The notes under the pieces were generated by a model. That model searched no databases. It was not told where the DNA came from and saw only the letters and a program-made list of their open reading frames with translations. From NCBI RefSeq assembly GCF_009937955.1, contig NZ_AP018439.1, positions 1-64,000 on the forward strand: 64,000 nucleotides of DNA. The letters run 5' to 3'. This document shows, in pieces, positions 1-11,204 of this stretch (positions are counted from its first letter, which is position 1; the number at the start of each line of letters is the position of its first letter). Origin of the DNA: Undibacterium sp. KW1 (lineage in GTDB: Bacteria; Pseudomonadota; Gammaproteobacteria; Burkholderiales; Burkholderiaceae_D). A program made the translations under genes and the position numbers.

Positions 1-22
1 AGAATAAATTTAAACCCAAACC

Positions 23-31
23 TGTGGATAA
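23..31 (-). promoter_or_regulatory. DnaA box upstream of dnaA
   Basis: The minus strand reads TTATCCACA, a perfect match to the consensus DnaA box, about 170 bases before dnaA. Together with dnaA-dnaN-gyrB it places the window at the chromosomal origin side. I found only this one perfect box in bases 1-199, and the rest of any oriC would lie before the window. The remaining bases of this leader hold the dnaA promoter region, but no hexamers there are convincing enough to name. Confidence 0.7.
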
Positions 32-199
32 CTCGGTCAAGCGGGGTTAAAATAGCGGATTAGCGCGGCACCGTTTTATGTCTTTCAGACAACTTACCAA
101 GCGATAAGGCTACCAGCCTCTTAGTAATTCTTACTAAATATCGCCAGGGTAGAATTTAATTCGGCACCGCGCATTTGCATTTAATAATTAAAGTCATAC

Positions 200-1594
200 A
201 TGGAAAATTTCTGGCAGGCCTGTTCTTCCCAACTTGAGCAAGAGCTTCCACCACAGCAATATAGCGCCTGGATCAAACCGCTAGTACCGCTTGACTTTGA
301 AAACGGCAAGCTGCGTATCGCTGCGCCTAACCGTTTCAAGCTCGACTGGGTCAAAGCCCAGTTCGCTGGCCGCATCACCGACCTGGCTAACCAGTACTGG
401 GATGAAGATGTCGAAGTACAGTTCGTGCTTGACCCGCGTGGTAACAGAAAAACTGCTCCCGCAGCAGCGGCCGCGCCACGCCCGCAGGGTTTGAATGCTG
501 ACCTGGATGCCCAGGGCAGCGTGCCAGAAATGATGTCTGAACCCGCCGCGCCAGAAGTATCACCGCGCCGCGAGCAAAGCCGTATCAATTCCGACCTGAC
601 TTTTGACAGCTTCGTCACCGGTAAGGCCAACCAGCTGGCGCGCGCTGCTGCCATCCAGGTGGCAAATAACCCAGGCGTATCGTACAACCCATTATTCCTG
701 TATGGCGGCGTTGGCCTTGGTAAAACGCATTTGATCCACGCCATTGGCAACCAGATTCTGGTTGATAACCCTAACGCCAAGATACGCTACATCCACGCTG
801 AACAATATGTGCGCGACGTAGTGACCGCTTACCAGCGCAAGGGCTTTGATGAATTCAAGCGTTATTACCATTCGCTGGATTTATTGCTGATCGATGATAT
901 TCAATTCTTTGGCGGCAAGAGCCGCACCCAAGAAGAATTCTTCTATGCCTTTGAAGCCCTGATCGCCGCCAAGAAGCAGATCATCATTACCAGTGATACT
1001 TATCCCAAAGAAATCACCGGCATGGATGACCGCCTGATCTCCCGCTTTGACTCTGGTCTGACGGTTGCGATTGAACCGCCAGAGCTGGAAATGCGCGTAG
1101 CGATTCTGCTCAAGAAAGCCCATTCAGAAGGCGTCAATATTTCCGACGACGTCGCCTTCTTCGTCGCCAAGCATTTGCGCTCGAATGTGCGCGAGCTTGA
1201 AGGTGCATTGCGCAAGATTTTGGCTTACTCACGCTTCCATGGTAAAGAAATCACCATCGACGTGGTGAAAGAAGCCCTGAAGGATTTGCTGTCGGTACAA
1301 AACCGCCAGATATCGGTAGAGAACATACAGAAGACCGTGGCTGACTTTTTCAACATCAAAGTCGCCGACATGTATTCGAAAAAACGTCCGGCCAATATCG
1401 CCAGACCGCGCCAGATTGCGATGTACCTGGCCAAGGAATTGACCCAAAAGAGCCTGCCAGAAATCGGCGAACTCTTCGGCGGCCGCGACCATACCACGGT
1501 CTTGCACGCAGTACGCAAGATCGCGGCAGACCGTACCAAGAACCCTGAGTGCAATCATGAGTTGCATGTATTAGAGCAAACTCTCAAGGGTTGA
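200..1594 (+). CDS. dnaA: Chromosomal replication initiator DnaA
   Basis: AAA+ initiator that binds DnaA boxes at oriC, melts the AT-rich region and loads DnaB helicase. Domain I is at about residues 1-75, followed by a variable Ala/Pro-rich linker (about 80-125). The AAA+ core has Walker [10 protein letters not shown] near residue 168 and Walker [11 protein letters not shown] near residue 228. The C-terminal DNA-binding domain carries the signature [11 protein letters not shown]. At 464 residues the length is normal. The ATG start gives the expected N-terminus (MENFWQAC). The gene is intact and is followed by dnaN and gyrB, the classic origin order. Confidence 0.99.
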   Translation: MENFWQACSSQLEQELPPQQYSAWIKPLVPLDFENGKLRIAAPNRFKLDWVKAQFAGRITDLANQYWDEDVEVQFVLDPRGNRKTAPAAAAAPRPQGLNADLDAQGSVPEMMSEPAAPEVSPRREQSRINSDLTFDSFVTGKANQLARAAAIQVANNPGVSYNPLFLYGGVGLGKTHLIHAIGNQILVDNPNAKIRYIHAEQYVRDVVTAYQRKGFDEFKRYYHSLDLLLIDDIQFFGGKSRTQEEFFYAFEALIAAKKQIIITSDTYPKEITGMDDRLISRFDSGLTVAIEPPELEMRVAILLKKAHSEGVNISDDVAFFVAKHLRSNVRELEGALRKILAYSRFHGKEITIDVVKEALKDLLSVQNRQISVENIQKTVADFFNIKVADMYSKKRPANIARPRQIAMYLAKELTQKSLPEIGELFGGRDHTTVLHAVRKIAADRTKNPECNHELHVLEQTLKG

Positions 1595-1660
1595 TGGGCT
1601 GGATGTTGTAGGATGTGCAATTGGGATGGTTTTGCGTCTGGTTGCGGGTAATAAATGTTT

Positions 1661-1725
1661 GTAGGGTGCGCCATGCGCACCATGGCAGTAAAGTCAGCTA
1701 AAACGGTGCGCACGGCGCACCCTAC
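1661..1725. repeat. Palindromic intergenic repeat, copy 1
   Basis: The arms GTAGGGTGCGCC (1661-1672) and GGCGCACCCTAC (1714-1725) are perfect 12-base inverted repeats. Inner GTGCGC/GCGCAC stretches extend the structure. A second copy lies 150 bases downstream, also between dnaA and dnaN. It has the look of a dispersed REP- or MITE-type palindrome and carries no coding sequence. Confidence 0.75.
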
Positions 1726-1803
1726 GTGTTGGCAAGGGTTTTGCTCTGGAATCAGCGATATGCGTGAATAATGAAATACGTCGAATACGCGAAATCGTAT
1801 TCA

Positions 1804-1830
1804 CGTCATCCCTGCGAAGGCTGGGATCCA
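1804..1830. repeat. Dispersed short repeat (CGTCATCCCTGCGAAGG type)
   Basis: The segment resembles the CGTCATTCCCGCGAAGGCGGGAATCCA repeat scattered through many proteobacterial genomes, with an imperfect palindrome around GCGAAGGC. It sits between the two GTAGGGTGCGCC palindromes, so the 445-base dnaA-dnaN gap is largely repeat sequence. Identification is from memory of the motif. Confidence 0.6.
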
Positions 1831-1871
1831 TTTGCGCAAAAGCCGTTTGCCCAGAGCGACGAACAAAGTTT

Positions 1872-1932
1872 GTAGGGTGCGCCTGCGCACCAAAGTAGCA
1901 AAAGCCCTGAAGGTGCGCACGGCGCACCCTGC
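1872..1932. repeat. Palindromic intergenic repeat, copy 2
   Basis: The arms GTAGGGTGCGCC (1872-1883) and GGCGCACCCTGC (1921-1932) match copy 1 with one change in the outer arm, while the centre differs. Two copies of the same palindrome in one intergenic gap indicate repeated insertion or duplication. Confidence 0.7.
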
Positions 1933-2039
1933 GAGGCAGCAAGCATGACAGTAGCAAATAGATGAAGTAGTAAAAAAAAGAAGCAAGGGAGCAAGCTAGC
2001 TTACTCCGATCCTTTAAACAAAATAGTGAGGATATTCAA

Positions 2040-3146
2040 ATGCAATTGGTTAAAACCCACCGGGACACCCTGCTCCGGCCTTTGCAAATTGTGAGTGGTA
2101 TTGTCGAGCGTCGGCATACATTGCCGATTCTGGCCAATATCCTCATTCGCAAAGACGGTGAACAGGTGTCGTTCCTGTCGACCGACATAGAAGTGCAGAT
2201 CACGACCAAGGCAGCCATCGGTTCTGGCGGCGACAGCATAGCCACGACAGTTGCAGCCCGCAAATTGCTGGATATTTTGCGCGCCCTGCCAGATGACAAT
2301 GATGTTGTCTTGAAGCTTGAAAACAAAAAGATGAGCGTACAGTCAGGCAAGTCGCGCTTCTCCTTGCAAACCCTGGCGGCAGAAGAATTCCCTACCGTGG
2401 CCCAGGCCGAGCATTTCAATGCCAGCGTCAACCTGCCACAAAAAACCCTGAAGCACCTGTTCAACATGGTGCATTTCTCGATGGCCCAACAAGACATTCG
2501 TTATTACCTGAATGGCTTGCTGCTGGTCGTCGATGGCAAGAACGTCATCGCCGTGGCAACTGATGGTCACCGTCTGGCGTTTTGCCAGGTTGAAGTCGAA
2601 CAAGAGTTCCCGCGTCATGAAGTCATCATCCCACGCAAGACCATCATCGAGATGCAGCGCCTGCTGGAAGACAAAGAAGACCCGGTACAGATAGACATCG
2701 CCAACAACCAGGTCAAACTGACTTTTGCCGATATCGAACTGATTTCCAAACTGGTTGAAGGCAAGTTCCCTGACTTTAACCGCGTCATCCCCAAAGGCTA
2801 TAAAAACAGCTTCACTTTGGGCCGTGAGCAATTGCTGCGTTCATTGCAGCGTGCCGCGATCATGACGTCAGACAAGTTCAAGGGCGTGCGTTGCGTCATC
2901 ACCCCTGGCCTCATGCAGATATTATCGACCAATGCCGACCAGGAAGAAGCGATAGAAGAAATCGAAATCGACTACGGTGGCGACAGCGTGGATATCGGCT
3001 TCAACGTCAGCTATCTGCTCGATGTATTGAACAACCTCAAATGCGACCAGATATCGGTCTCTTTGGGTGACTCCAATTCATCCGCACTGATCACTATCCC
3101 CGACAACACCGACTTCAAATATGTCGTCATGCCGATGCGGATATAG
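2040..3146 (+). CDS. dnaN: DNA polymerase III beta subunit (sliding clamp)
   Basis: Ring-shaped processivity clamp that tethers DNA polymerase III and other DNA enzymes to DNA. At 368 residues it has the usual length for three repeated clamp folds. The N-terminus (MQLVKTHRDTLLRPLQIVSGIVERR), the central YYLNGLLL and DGHRLAF segments and the C-terminal YVVMPMRI are all typical. A GAGG Shine-Dalgarno lies about ten bases upstream of the ATG. It follows dnaA after a repeat-filled gap and precedes gyrB. Confidence 0.99.
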   Translation: MQLVKTHRDTLLRPLQIVSGIVERRHTLPILANILIRKDGEQVSFLSTDIEVQITTKAAIGSGGDSIATTVAARKLLDILRALPDDNDVVLKLENKKMSVQSGKSRFSLQTLAAEEFPTVAQAEHFNASVNLPQKTLKHLFNMVHFSMAQQDIRYYLNGLLLVVDGKNVIAVATDGHRLAFCQVEVEQEFPRHEVIIPRKTIIEMQRLLEDKEDPVQIDIANNQVKLTFADIELISKLVEGKFPDFNRVIPKGYKNSFTLGREQLLRSLQRAAIMTSDKFKGVRCVITPGLMQILSTNADQEEAIEEIEIDYGGDSVDIGFNVSYLLDVLNNLKCDQISVSLGDSNSSALITIPDNTDFKYVVMPMRI

Positions 3147-3169
3147 TCCAGCGCAAACCTGAGCTTATT

Positions 3170-3271
3170 CCCTCCCCTTCAAGGGGAGGGTTAGGGTGGG
3201 GATGGGTTTCGGTTGATTAACAATGCAAACAAATTGCGTGGGAACCCCATCCCCATCCCAGCCTTCCCCAA
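3170..3271. repeat. G/C-rich inverted repeat element between dnaN and gyrB
   Basis: Bases 3170-3190 form a short hairpin of CCCTCCCCTT paired with AAGGGGAGGG. A G-rich tract follows, and 3243-3271 carries its approximate inverted complement (AACCCCATCCCCATCCCAG). This makes a REP-like palindrome of about 100 bases. It could contribute to termination after dnaN, but no T-run follows the hairpin. Confidence 0.6.
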
Positions 3272-3390
3272 GGTTCAATAAAATTCGAGGGAAGGAGCTT
3301 GGTAAATTCAAATCCTAGCGTCTTGTAAGTCCCTAGTTTTTTGCAGTTCGTTTTTGAACAAGCAGTAATCCAGAAGTGAAACAGTTGTAA

Positions 3391-5904
<2,514 letters not shown>

Positions 5905-5940
5905 TAATCAAGCGCTTTTTAGATTGTAAAGACAACGACA

Positions 5941-5980
5941 AAGGCCCGTCATGCTTAATGCATGACGGGCCTTAGTTTTT
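5941..5980 (+). terminator. Rho-independent terminator of gyrB
   Basis: A perfect 14-base-pair stem (AAGGCCCGTCATGC, 5941-5954, pairing with 5960-5973) with loop TTAAT is followed by a run of five T. It lies about 35 bases after the gyrB stop and separates the replication genes from the A+T-rich islet that follows. Confidence 0.93.
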
Positions 5981-6152
5981 GGGGCACAATCAATTTTAAT
6001 CAGAAAACAAATTGAATAGAAAAACGATACGCTTGTTCGTTCATAAAATCATAAATAAGCCCATCGACTTTCGTTGTCGCGCCTAAAACATCTATAAAAA
6101 TTACACCTATTTGCTATTTTCCATCAATTGCCAGCGATTAAATATTATCGAC

Positions 6153-7496
6153 ATGATCGAACTTGATATCTATTCCAATACTCCCGATGAGATTTCTATA
6201 GTTGAGCGTTATTGGGCCATGAATTCTGATGGTAAATTCAAAGAGAGCGTAAAAGATCTTCTTCCGTTTTACCATATCACAAGCACTACACAGCTATCTG
6301 CATTTATCCGAAGTATTTCGCAAGCTTGGGATATGAATCAAATTTGCAAACAGTGTGGCAGATACCAAGAAGTCGCTAGTCGATCTGAAATAAAAGCATC
6401 ACGTCAAGAAATGCACCAACCATGTGCTGCCTGTCAGCGGGTCATCGATGAAGAACTGCGCGAGGCTGAAGCAAAAATTGGAGCTGACTTGCAACGTCGG
6501 TTAGCTACCGCTTCTGAATTGGCTTCATCACGCAAAATCGCTTACATCGACTTACCTGATGACATCGCTCTGATCTTAATTGCGCTAGAGCGAGCAATAA
6601 ATCCACGTCTATTTACAAGTACATTTATGCGTTCCGACTGCCGAGCACTTGTACCGTGTTATGTAGGAGATTTCATAAAAAAATTGTACAAATCTGTAGC
6701 TATTATTGATAATCCGAGTGAAGCAGTAGCTGGGACATATTTTGTTAAAGACAATCAGCTTTGGCATAAGTCTGATCAAGTAGTTTATTCCCTAACTCCA
6801 AATTCTACTTTGGTTGCCAATGAAGATGCATTTAATACTCTAGTTTTACGGCCATTCGATAATAACAAAGCAATTCTAAATCTCTGGCTTGATTATGCAA
6901 CTACCGACTGCATGCGTTATCTTTTGGATCAATGCGAAATGCACGGCCTTTACACAACAGCTGAAGACGATGAAGAAATTCAAAGTATATTTCGAACCGC
7001 GCTTAGGACTTACAGCGTTGCGCATATGTGGTCAGCAATTTGGAAGATTGTGAAGGATGCTGCCTCGCTATCTACTAGGACTTACTATAATCGAGAAAAA
7101 GCCGCCGCAACCATACCAGGGAAAATCTCACGATTCCTTGAAAAGGTGCAAGTGGGTCAAGTTACATTAAAAAGGTGGAATCGCCCCGAGAGCCAGCCTT
7201 CGGGAACGCTGGGACAAGTATTTAAGGAAATATTTGGAATAGATGAAGAAACGGAAGGCACAACGGTCATGTCTATTTTCGCAGATACAGAATTGCCTTA
7301 TAGTGTGGATTCCAAATTGTCGATCGGTGAACTTGCTGAGCCAACTCGACAGCTCATGACTTGTGCTTTGGCTCGCGGGATGGAAGCTCAAGTTATGTTG
7401 TTATTTGCAGATATGGTCAGAAATGGGACTGATACTGCAAGCGCAATCAATTCAGTTTTTAAGGCATTTCCTGTATTTAAAAAACCGGAAAGCTAG
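6153..7496 (+). CDS. Unknown protein with N-terminal C4 zinc-ribbon-like motif
   Basis: I do not recognise the family. The 447-residue protein has a CxxC pair at 65-68 (CKQC) and a second at 91-94 (CAAC), separated by a charged segment, as in a zinc ribbon. A long region without visible enzymatic motifs follows, and no signal peptide or membrane segment is seen. The ATG at 6153 was chosen; a TTG at 6111 in the same frame would add 14 residues, and neither has a clear Shine-Dalgarno. Base composition is visibly more A+T-rich than dnaA-gyrB, suggesting acquisition. It converges on the nuclease-ATPase gene, so co-function is possible but unproven. Confidence 0.75.
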   Translation: MIELDIYSNTPDEISIVERYWAMNSDGKFKESVKDLLPFYHITSTTQLSAFIRSISQAWDMNQICKQCGRYQEVASRSEIKASRQEMHQPCAACQRVIDEELREAEAKIGADLQRRLATASELASSRKIAYIDLPDDIALILIALERAINPRLFTSTFMRSDCRALVPCYVGDFIKKLYKSVAIIDNPSEAVAGTYFVKDNQLWHKSDQVVYSLTPNSTLVANEDAFNTLVLRPFDNNKAILNLWLDYATTDCMRYLLDQCEMHGLYTTAEDDEEIQSIFRTALRTYSVAHMWSAIWKIVKDAASLSTRTYYNREKAAATIPGKISRFLEKVQVGQVTLKRWNRPESQPSGTLGQVFKEIFGIDEETEGTTVMSIFADTELPYSVDSKLSIGELAEPTRQLMTCALARGMEAQVMLLFADMVRNGTDTASAINSVFKAFPVFKKPES

Positions 7497-7538
7497 ATTT
7501 GAACAAAAATGAGAATATCCATAATAAAGTAAACATGG

Positions 7539-9491
7539 TTATATTACATCTAGTTCACACTTCACCAAATACGCAAAAGTCTCATCTAAATACTCGGGCA
7601 ATCGTGTCCCGTCTTCTACAACACCCTCGGGCACAAAAATCACCATTCCTTGCCGCGCCCTTGTCAACAAGACGCGATATGCATTTTCCAAGTAACGCCG
7701 TTGCTTTTCATTCTGTCGACGTTTCCAAGTTGTGCCGGTAAATTTCCAATGCTCAAACTGTCCGTCCACATAGCGATAATCGGCATCCCATCCAATGAGA
7801 CACCAATCGAGTTCTAAGCCTTGAATATCAAATTCGGTAGCTACATCTTCTAAGAAATGACATGAACGTATATCGTCTTGTTCATTCAAAAACCAATCAG
7901 CCGCGGAGAGCCTATTTTTTACGAATATACCTTCAGGTTTTAAACGTACTGCACCCGCTGAAGCAATAACTCCTTTAGTTTCATTAGCGCGAGCACGTTG
8001 TTTGATCCACGCTTTGGCTTGTTGTAAATCACGAGTGACGACAATGGGAAATTTATCTTTGAAGTTTTGGTAGCATGCACGCGCTTTTTCTGGCTCGTTA
8101 TGTATCAAGTAATGCGCCATGTGCGAAAGTTTTTCTGCTCGAAAAGATCGCATCGATGTGGCTAGATGAAAACTATTTTGTGGTTGCGCTCTTGCAATGC
8201 CTGCAAAGCTAATGTCGCGCCCAGCATATTCGACTTGAGAGAGTTTGTTCGAATAGAAGACATGCCAATAAGAAAAATCTTTTTCCAATGCATCGACCCA
8301 CCCTTGCAAACCTGCTTCACCTGTATTGATTTCTTGCCCACCGCCGATCAATGCAATGATTACACACCAATCGTGACGATCCATCACGCTGATCAAGAAC
8401 TCTGGCTCAGATTGGGAAAAATCTTTTTGACCACGTTTAGTGGTCATAAATTTTGAAGTATTTTCTTGATCCCATGCTCGTTGTGCTTCATCAAAGATCA
8501 CTACGCGCTCTGATGGGGCAGTTTTGTCTTTAATGTATTCGTCTCGGAATTTGTGAATATTTTGGATGGAAGCTGTCGCTGCACGTAAAGCCTCTGCTTT
8601 ATTTTTATGCGCTTTGCGTGTTACCGAATCACGCGCAAGTGCCTCTGTCAAAACCTCTACCAATGGTCCGTTACCTGATAAGAAGACAGCATGCTCTTCT
8701 TTTTCGGCGCTGACATCTGTAGCTATATTTAGTCCGACTAAAGTCTTACCAGCACCTGGCACGCCTGTGACAAAACAAATAATTTTTCGTTGATATATTC
8801 TGGCTTGATGAATTACTTCTTTTAGTGCTTGCGAGGTGACATACAAGTTTTGTGCGCCCGCATCGTTGCGGGCAATGTCACTCACATCGTGACTCGCATA
8901 AAGTGCTTGCGCTGCTTCGACAATTGTAGGTGTAGGCTTATAGGAAGAATGGAGCCATGTATAGAACTCAATTGGCGGCGGATTGCTAATATGGTCAACA
9001 CAATATTGCAATGTGTTACGTAAAGTGGTGCTATTGGCTCGCAATGGATCATAAACACTATCGACTTGCTGCATAGAGCCTCTTTGCCTTACTGATGCAC
9101 GCGTTGCCACTAATATTGGAACGATAATCTTGTCGTGACTTCCTTCATGAAAATGGTGCAGATCAATAGCATAACCGTGTACTTGCCTGATATCTTGCGC
9201 GGCATAGTCTTCGGCGCCAACCTTAAATTCCAGAACAAAGATAATATTTTTGTAGATAAGCACTGCATCAGCACGCCTGCCCATACGTGGGATTTGAAAC
9301 TCAAAAAATAAATAGCCTTCGTTAAAGCCTTGCATACTCTCTTGCAAGATATCTATCTGACTTAGCCATGCGCCAGTTTGCTGATGTAATAATTCCTGAG
9401 AATGGTTTTGTGTGATTTTGCCGATAATCGAATCGGTCGATTCATTCAAAAACGATGTCACGTCGGCTGTATAAAAAGCACGATTCGACAT
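7539..9491 (-). CDS. DUF2075-type ATPase/helicase with N-terminal PD-(D/E)xK nuclease motif
   Basis: A 650-residue protein combining a putative nuclease and a P-loop ATPase. The N-terminal region shows the PD-(D/E)xK pattern E64 (FFEF), D75 (RRADAVLI) and E88-x-K90 (VLEFKVG). A Schlafen-like/DUF2075 superfamily 1 ATPase follows, with Walker A GVPGAGKT at 243-250 and Walker B VVIFDEAQ at 330-337. A C-terminal motif VI (LLTRARQGMVIFVP) is also present. DUF2075 proteins with fused nuclease domains occur in phage-defence contexts, so restriction or abortive infection is a reasonable inference. Its ATG overlaps the stop of the upstream regulator by one base (TAATG), so translation is probably coupled. 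It is A+T-rich compared with the chromosome around it. Confidence 0.88.
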   Translation of the reverse strand: MSNRAFYTADVTSFLNESTDSIIGKITQNHSQELLHQQTGAWLSQIDILQESMQGFNEGYLFFEFQIPRMGRRADAVLIYKNIIFVLEFKVGAEDYAAQDIRQVHGYAIDLHHFHEGSHDKIIVPILVATRASVRQRGSMQQVDSVYDPLRANSTTLRNTLQYCVDHISNPPPIEFYTWLHSSYKPTPTIVEAAQALYASHDVSDIARNDAGAQNLYVTSQALKEVIHQARIYQRKIICFVTGVPGAGKTLVGLNIATDVSAEKEEHAVFLSGNGPLVEVLTEALARDSVTRKAHKNKAEALRAATASIQNIHKFRDEYIKDKTAPSERVVIFDEAQRAWDQENTSKFMTTKRGQKDFSQSEPEFLISVMDRHDWCVIIALIGGGQEINTGEAGLQGWVDALEKDFSYWHVFYSNKLSQVEYAGRDISFAGIARAQPQNSFHLATSMRSFRAEKLSHMAHYLIHNEPEKARACYQNFKDKFPIVVTRDLQQAKAWIKQRARANETKGVIASAGAVRLKPEGIFVKNRLSAADWFLNEQDDIRSCHFLEDVATEFDIQGLELDWCLIGWDADYRYVDGQFEHWKFTGTTWKRRQNEKQRRYLENAYRVLLTRARQGMVIFVPEGVVEDGTRLPEYLDETFAYLVKCELDVI

Positions 9492-9718
9492 TATTGATTT
9501 TCTTTCGACGGAAAGAGTGTTGCTACTGATAAACCAAGTGCTTTGGCGATACGATAAATATTTACAAGACTGACGTTCCTCACACCTCGCTCTATACCGC
9601 TAATATAAGTGCGATCTAATTCTGCTATGAGTCCCAACTGTTCTTGGCTTAAGCCACGTGCAATACGTAACTGTTTTAGATGAAGTCCAAACTCGATTAA
9701 ATTTTGATCCGCCATCAC
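9491..9718 (-). CDS. XRE-family regulator resembling restriction-modification C proteins
   Basis: A 75-residue single-domain helix-turn-helix protein. The pattern FGLHLKQLRIARGLSQEQLG, then DRTYISGIERG and IYRIAKALG, is that of controller (C) proteins that time restriction-enzyme expression. Two ATGs are adjacent, so it may start at the second (9715). A near-palindromic C-box lies about 37 bases upstream, consistent with autoregulation. It is translationally coupled to the downstream nuclease-ATPase. No DNA methyltransferase gene is visible nearby, which is unusual for a C protein. Confidence 0.9.
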   Translation of the reverse strand: MMADQNLIEFGLHLKQLRIARGLSQEQLGLIAELDRTYISGIERGVRNVSLVNIYRIAKALGLSVATLFPSKENQ

Positions 9719-9754
9719 TTTACCAATTGTTGATTCATAAGTGATGATGTCGGC

Positions 9755-9789
9755 ATGTGACTTATAGATCTACGGACTATGAGTCACAT
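9755..9789 (-). promoter_or_regulatory. C-box operator upstream of the C-protein-like gene
   Basis: A 35-base inverted repeat with perfect outer arms ATGTGACT (9755-9762) and AGTCACAT (9782-9789). Each arm continues into ATAG/CTAT. Read towards the gene it contains GACTCATAGTCC and CTATAAGTC half sites, closely matching the GACTnATAGTC operators bound by C proteins of restriction-modification systems. It sits where such operators overlap the promoter of their own gene. Confidence 0.8.
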
Positions 9790-10082
9790 AATTAATTGAA
9801 TGACAAAATTCAGCCATCACCTGCAAGATTTTTGGAATTTTAATTTCAGAAATTTGAAGGACAGGTTGAAGAACGCGTTGCCATGGGTGATAGGTGGTAG
9901 TGCCTAAACCGTGGGAAGAGTCTGGTCTAGCTATCAAGAAGCAATGACATGCTAGTGCCACTTAGCGGCGCGGCAACATGATTGCAAATACTTATCAAGT
10001 ATAGATTGTTAATCAGCATGCGCTGATCGTAGGCTTCTAATAAGCCGGATTTGGTGCGCTAGCAACACTAGCAACAAGAAAC
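9790..10082. other. Gene-free stretch
   Basis: No coding sequence, RNA gene or strong hairpin is recognised between the C-box and the broken esterase. It separates the A+T-rich islet from ordinary chromosome. The short open frames on the minus strand have no start signal or recognisable product. Confidence 0.4.
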
Positions 10083-10484
10083 TCATTGCTGTTGCCGCAC
10101 AAAAAACTCCCAAATTATCTCCGCCCCATTCGGAGCCATCGGCGACGTGCCTAGCAGGCGGGCACGTCGGTAGTAGGGTTGCGGTAAGCCATGTCCACCG
10201 CCGTGGATGGTGACGAGTTCAACTTCGGTTCTGGCGTCCTGCTTCCAGCTTACTTGTTCTACATAGACACCTGATATGGCGTTGGTTTGCGCGGTTGGTG
10301 TGCTGGTGATCTTGTTCAGGTCTGCGATATATTGCGCGGATGCGCGTGCGTTGAGTACGTCGCCGCATTTGTAGAACAGGCCAAGCAGGTTCACTTCGCC
10401 GCCGTTGTAGGGCACCAGCGGGTCTTTGGTGCTGTTCATGATCATGACGGATAATTTGCCCAAAAAAAATGGCCCGCTAAACAT
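10083..10484 (-). pseudogene. Remnant of PHB depolymerase/LpqC-type esterase (C-terminal part)
   Basis: The reading frame matches the C-terminal part of secreted polyhydroxybutyrate depolymerase or feruloyl-esterase-like alpha/beta hydrolases. It carries the acid-bearing segment (MNSTKDPLVPYNGGEV) and the catalytic-histidine segment (IHGGGHGLPQ). The signal peptide and nucleophile Ser region are absent. Upstream sequence runs directly into the clpP gene end, so the N-terminal two thirds have been lost. The 133 residues cannot form an active enzyme. Confidence 0.7.
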
Positions 10485-10552
10485 AGCGAGCCATATCCTG
10501 ATCCTGAGGGAGGAAAGCCTGTTCAGTGAAAACTGTTCAGTAAAGGCGGGTC

Positions 10553-11131
10553 TTAGGACAGTTCACTTTGATTGATGATAATCCGTGACACCAGGCCATA
10601 TTCCTTGGCTTCAGCAGCGCTCATCCAGAAATCGCGGTCTATATCTGTCGTGACTTTTTCCAGGGTCTGGCCGGATTCCCTGGCGATCAGGGCGGCGATG
10701 CGTTCGCGTATCTTGACGATTTCGCGTGCCTGGATGGCGATGTCGGTTGCCTGGCCGCCTATGCCGCCGCTGGGCTGGTGTATCAAAAAGCGGGTGTTTG
10801 GCAGGCAGACACGGCGCTCTTTGGGGACAGACAGGAACACATTGACGGCAGCACTACCTACCCAGCCAGTGCCGACGATATTCACCGGTGCATCGATGAA
10901 CTTGATGATGTCATGGATGACATCGCCAGATTCGACATGGCCGCCGGGGGACGATACCAGGATGGTGATGGGGTCTTTGGACTCTGCCGACAGGGCGATC
11001 AGGCGTTTGCTGACTTCAGCCGCCAGTTTGTCATTGATGGTGCCAAATACCAGCACGGTGCGGGATTTGAAGGCCTTTTCTTCGAGGAAAGGGCTGCGTT
11101 GTACTTCGTTGTTGTCTTTTTCGTCGGCCAT
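10553..11131 (-). CDS. ClpP-family serine protease subunit (paralogue)
   Basis: A 192-residue ClpP-fold peptidase. Ser93 in GWVGSAAV, His118 in IHQPSGG and Asp167 in DRDFWMSA align with the catalytic triad, and the LPNTRFLIHQP and QATDIAIQAREI segments are conserved. The Ser surroundings (GSAAVNVFL) differ from the canonical GQAASMGAFLL. It stands alone without tig or clpX, which marks it as the divergent ClpP paralogue found in many proteobacteria rather than the housekeeping clpP. It presumably works with a Clp ATPase or as a stand-alone peptidase; the partner is unknown. Confidence 0.88.
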   Translation of the reverse strand: MADEKDNNEVQRSPFLEEKAFKSRTVLVFGTINDKLAAEVSKRLIALSAESKDPITILVSSPGGHVESGDVIHDIIKFIDAPVNIVGTGWVGSAAVNVFLSVPKERRVCLPNTRFLIHQPSGGIGGQATDIAIQAREIVKIRERIAALIARESGQTLEKVTTDIDRDFWMSAAEAKEYGLVSRIIINQSELS

Positions 11132-11204
11132 GAAAGTCTTCTTAAGGTTGGACTGCTAGATGTAGATGGTATTTTTAGGGAATACAGGCTGGGTAAATGG
11201 CAGC

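Noticed and set aside
1661..1932. Repeat units between dnaA and dnaN as a CRISPR array
   Set aside because: There are only two copies, they are palindromic with different centres and no regular spacer lengths, and no cas gene is present.
7499..7741. 80-codon open frame after the zinc-ribbon gene
   Set aside because: It runs over the conserved 3' end of the nuclease-ATPase gene on the other strand and has no motif of its own.
9770..9961. Short minus-strand frame upstream of the C-protein gene
   Set aside because: It overlaps the C-box, lacks a ribosome-binding site and has no recognisable sequence.
10553..11131. Housekeeping ClpP assignment
   Set aside because: No tig, clpX or lon neighbours, and the segment around the catalytic Ser differs from the canonical ClpP sequence; it is called as a paralogue instead.
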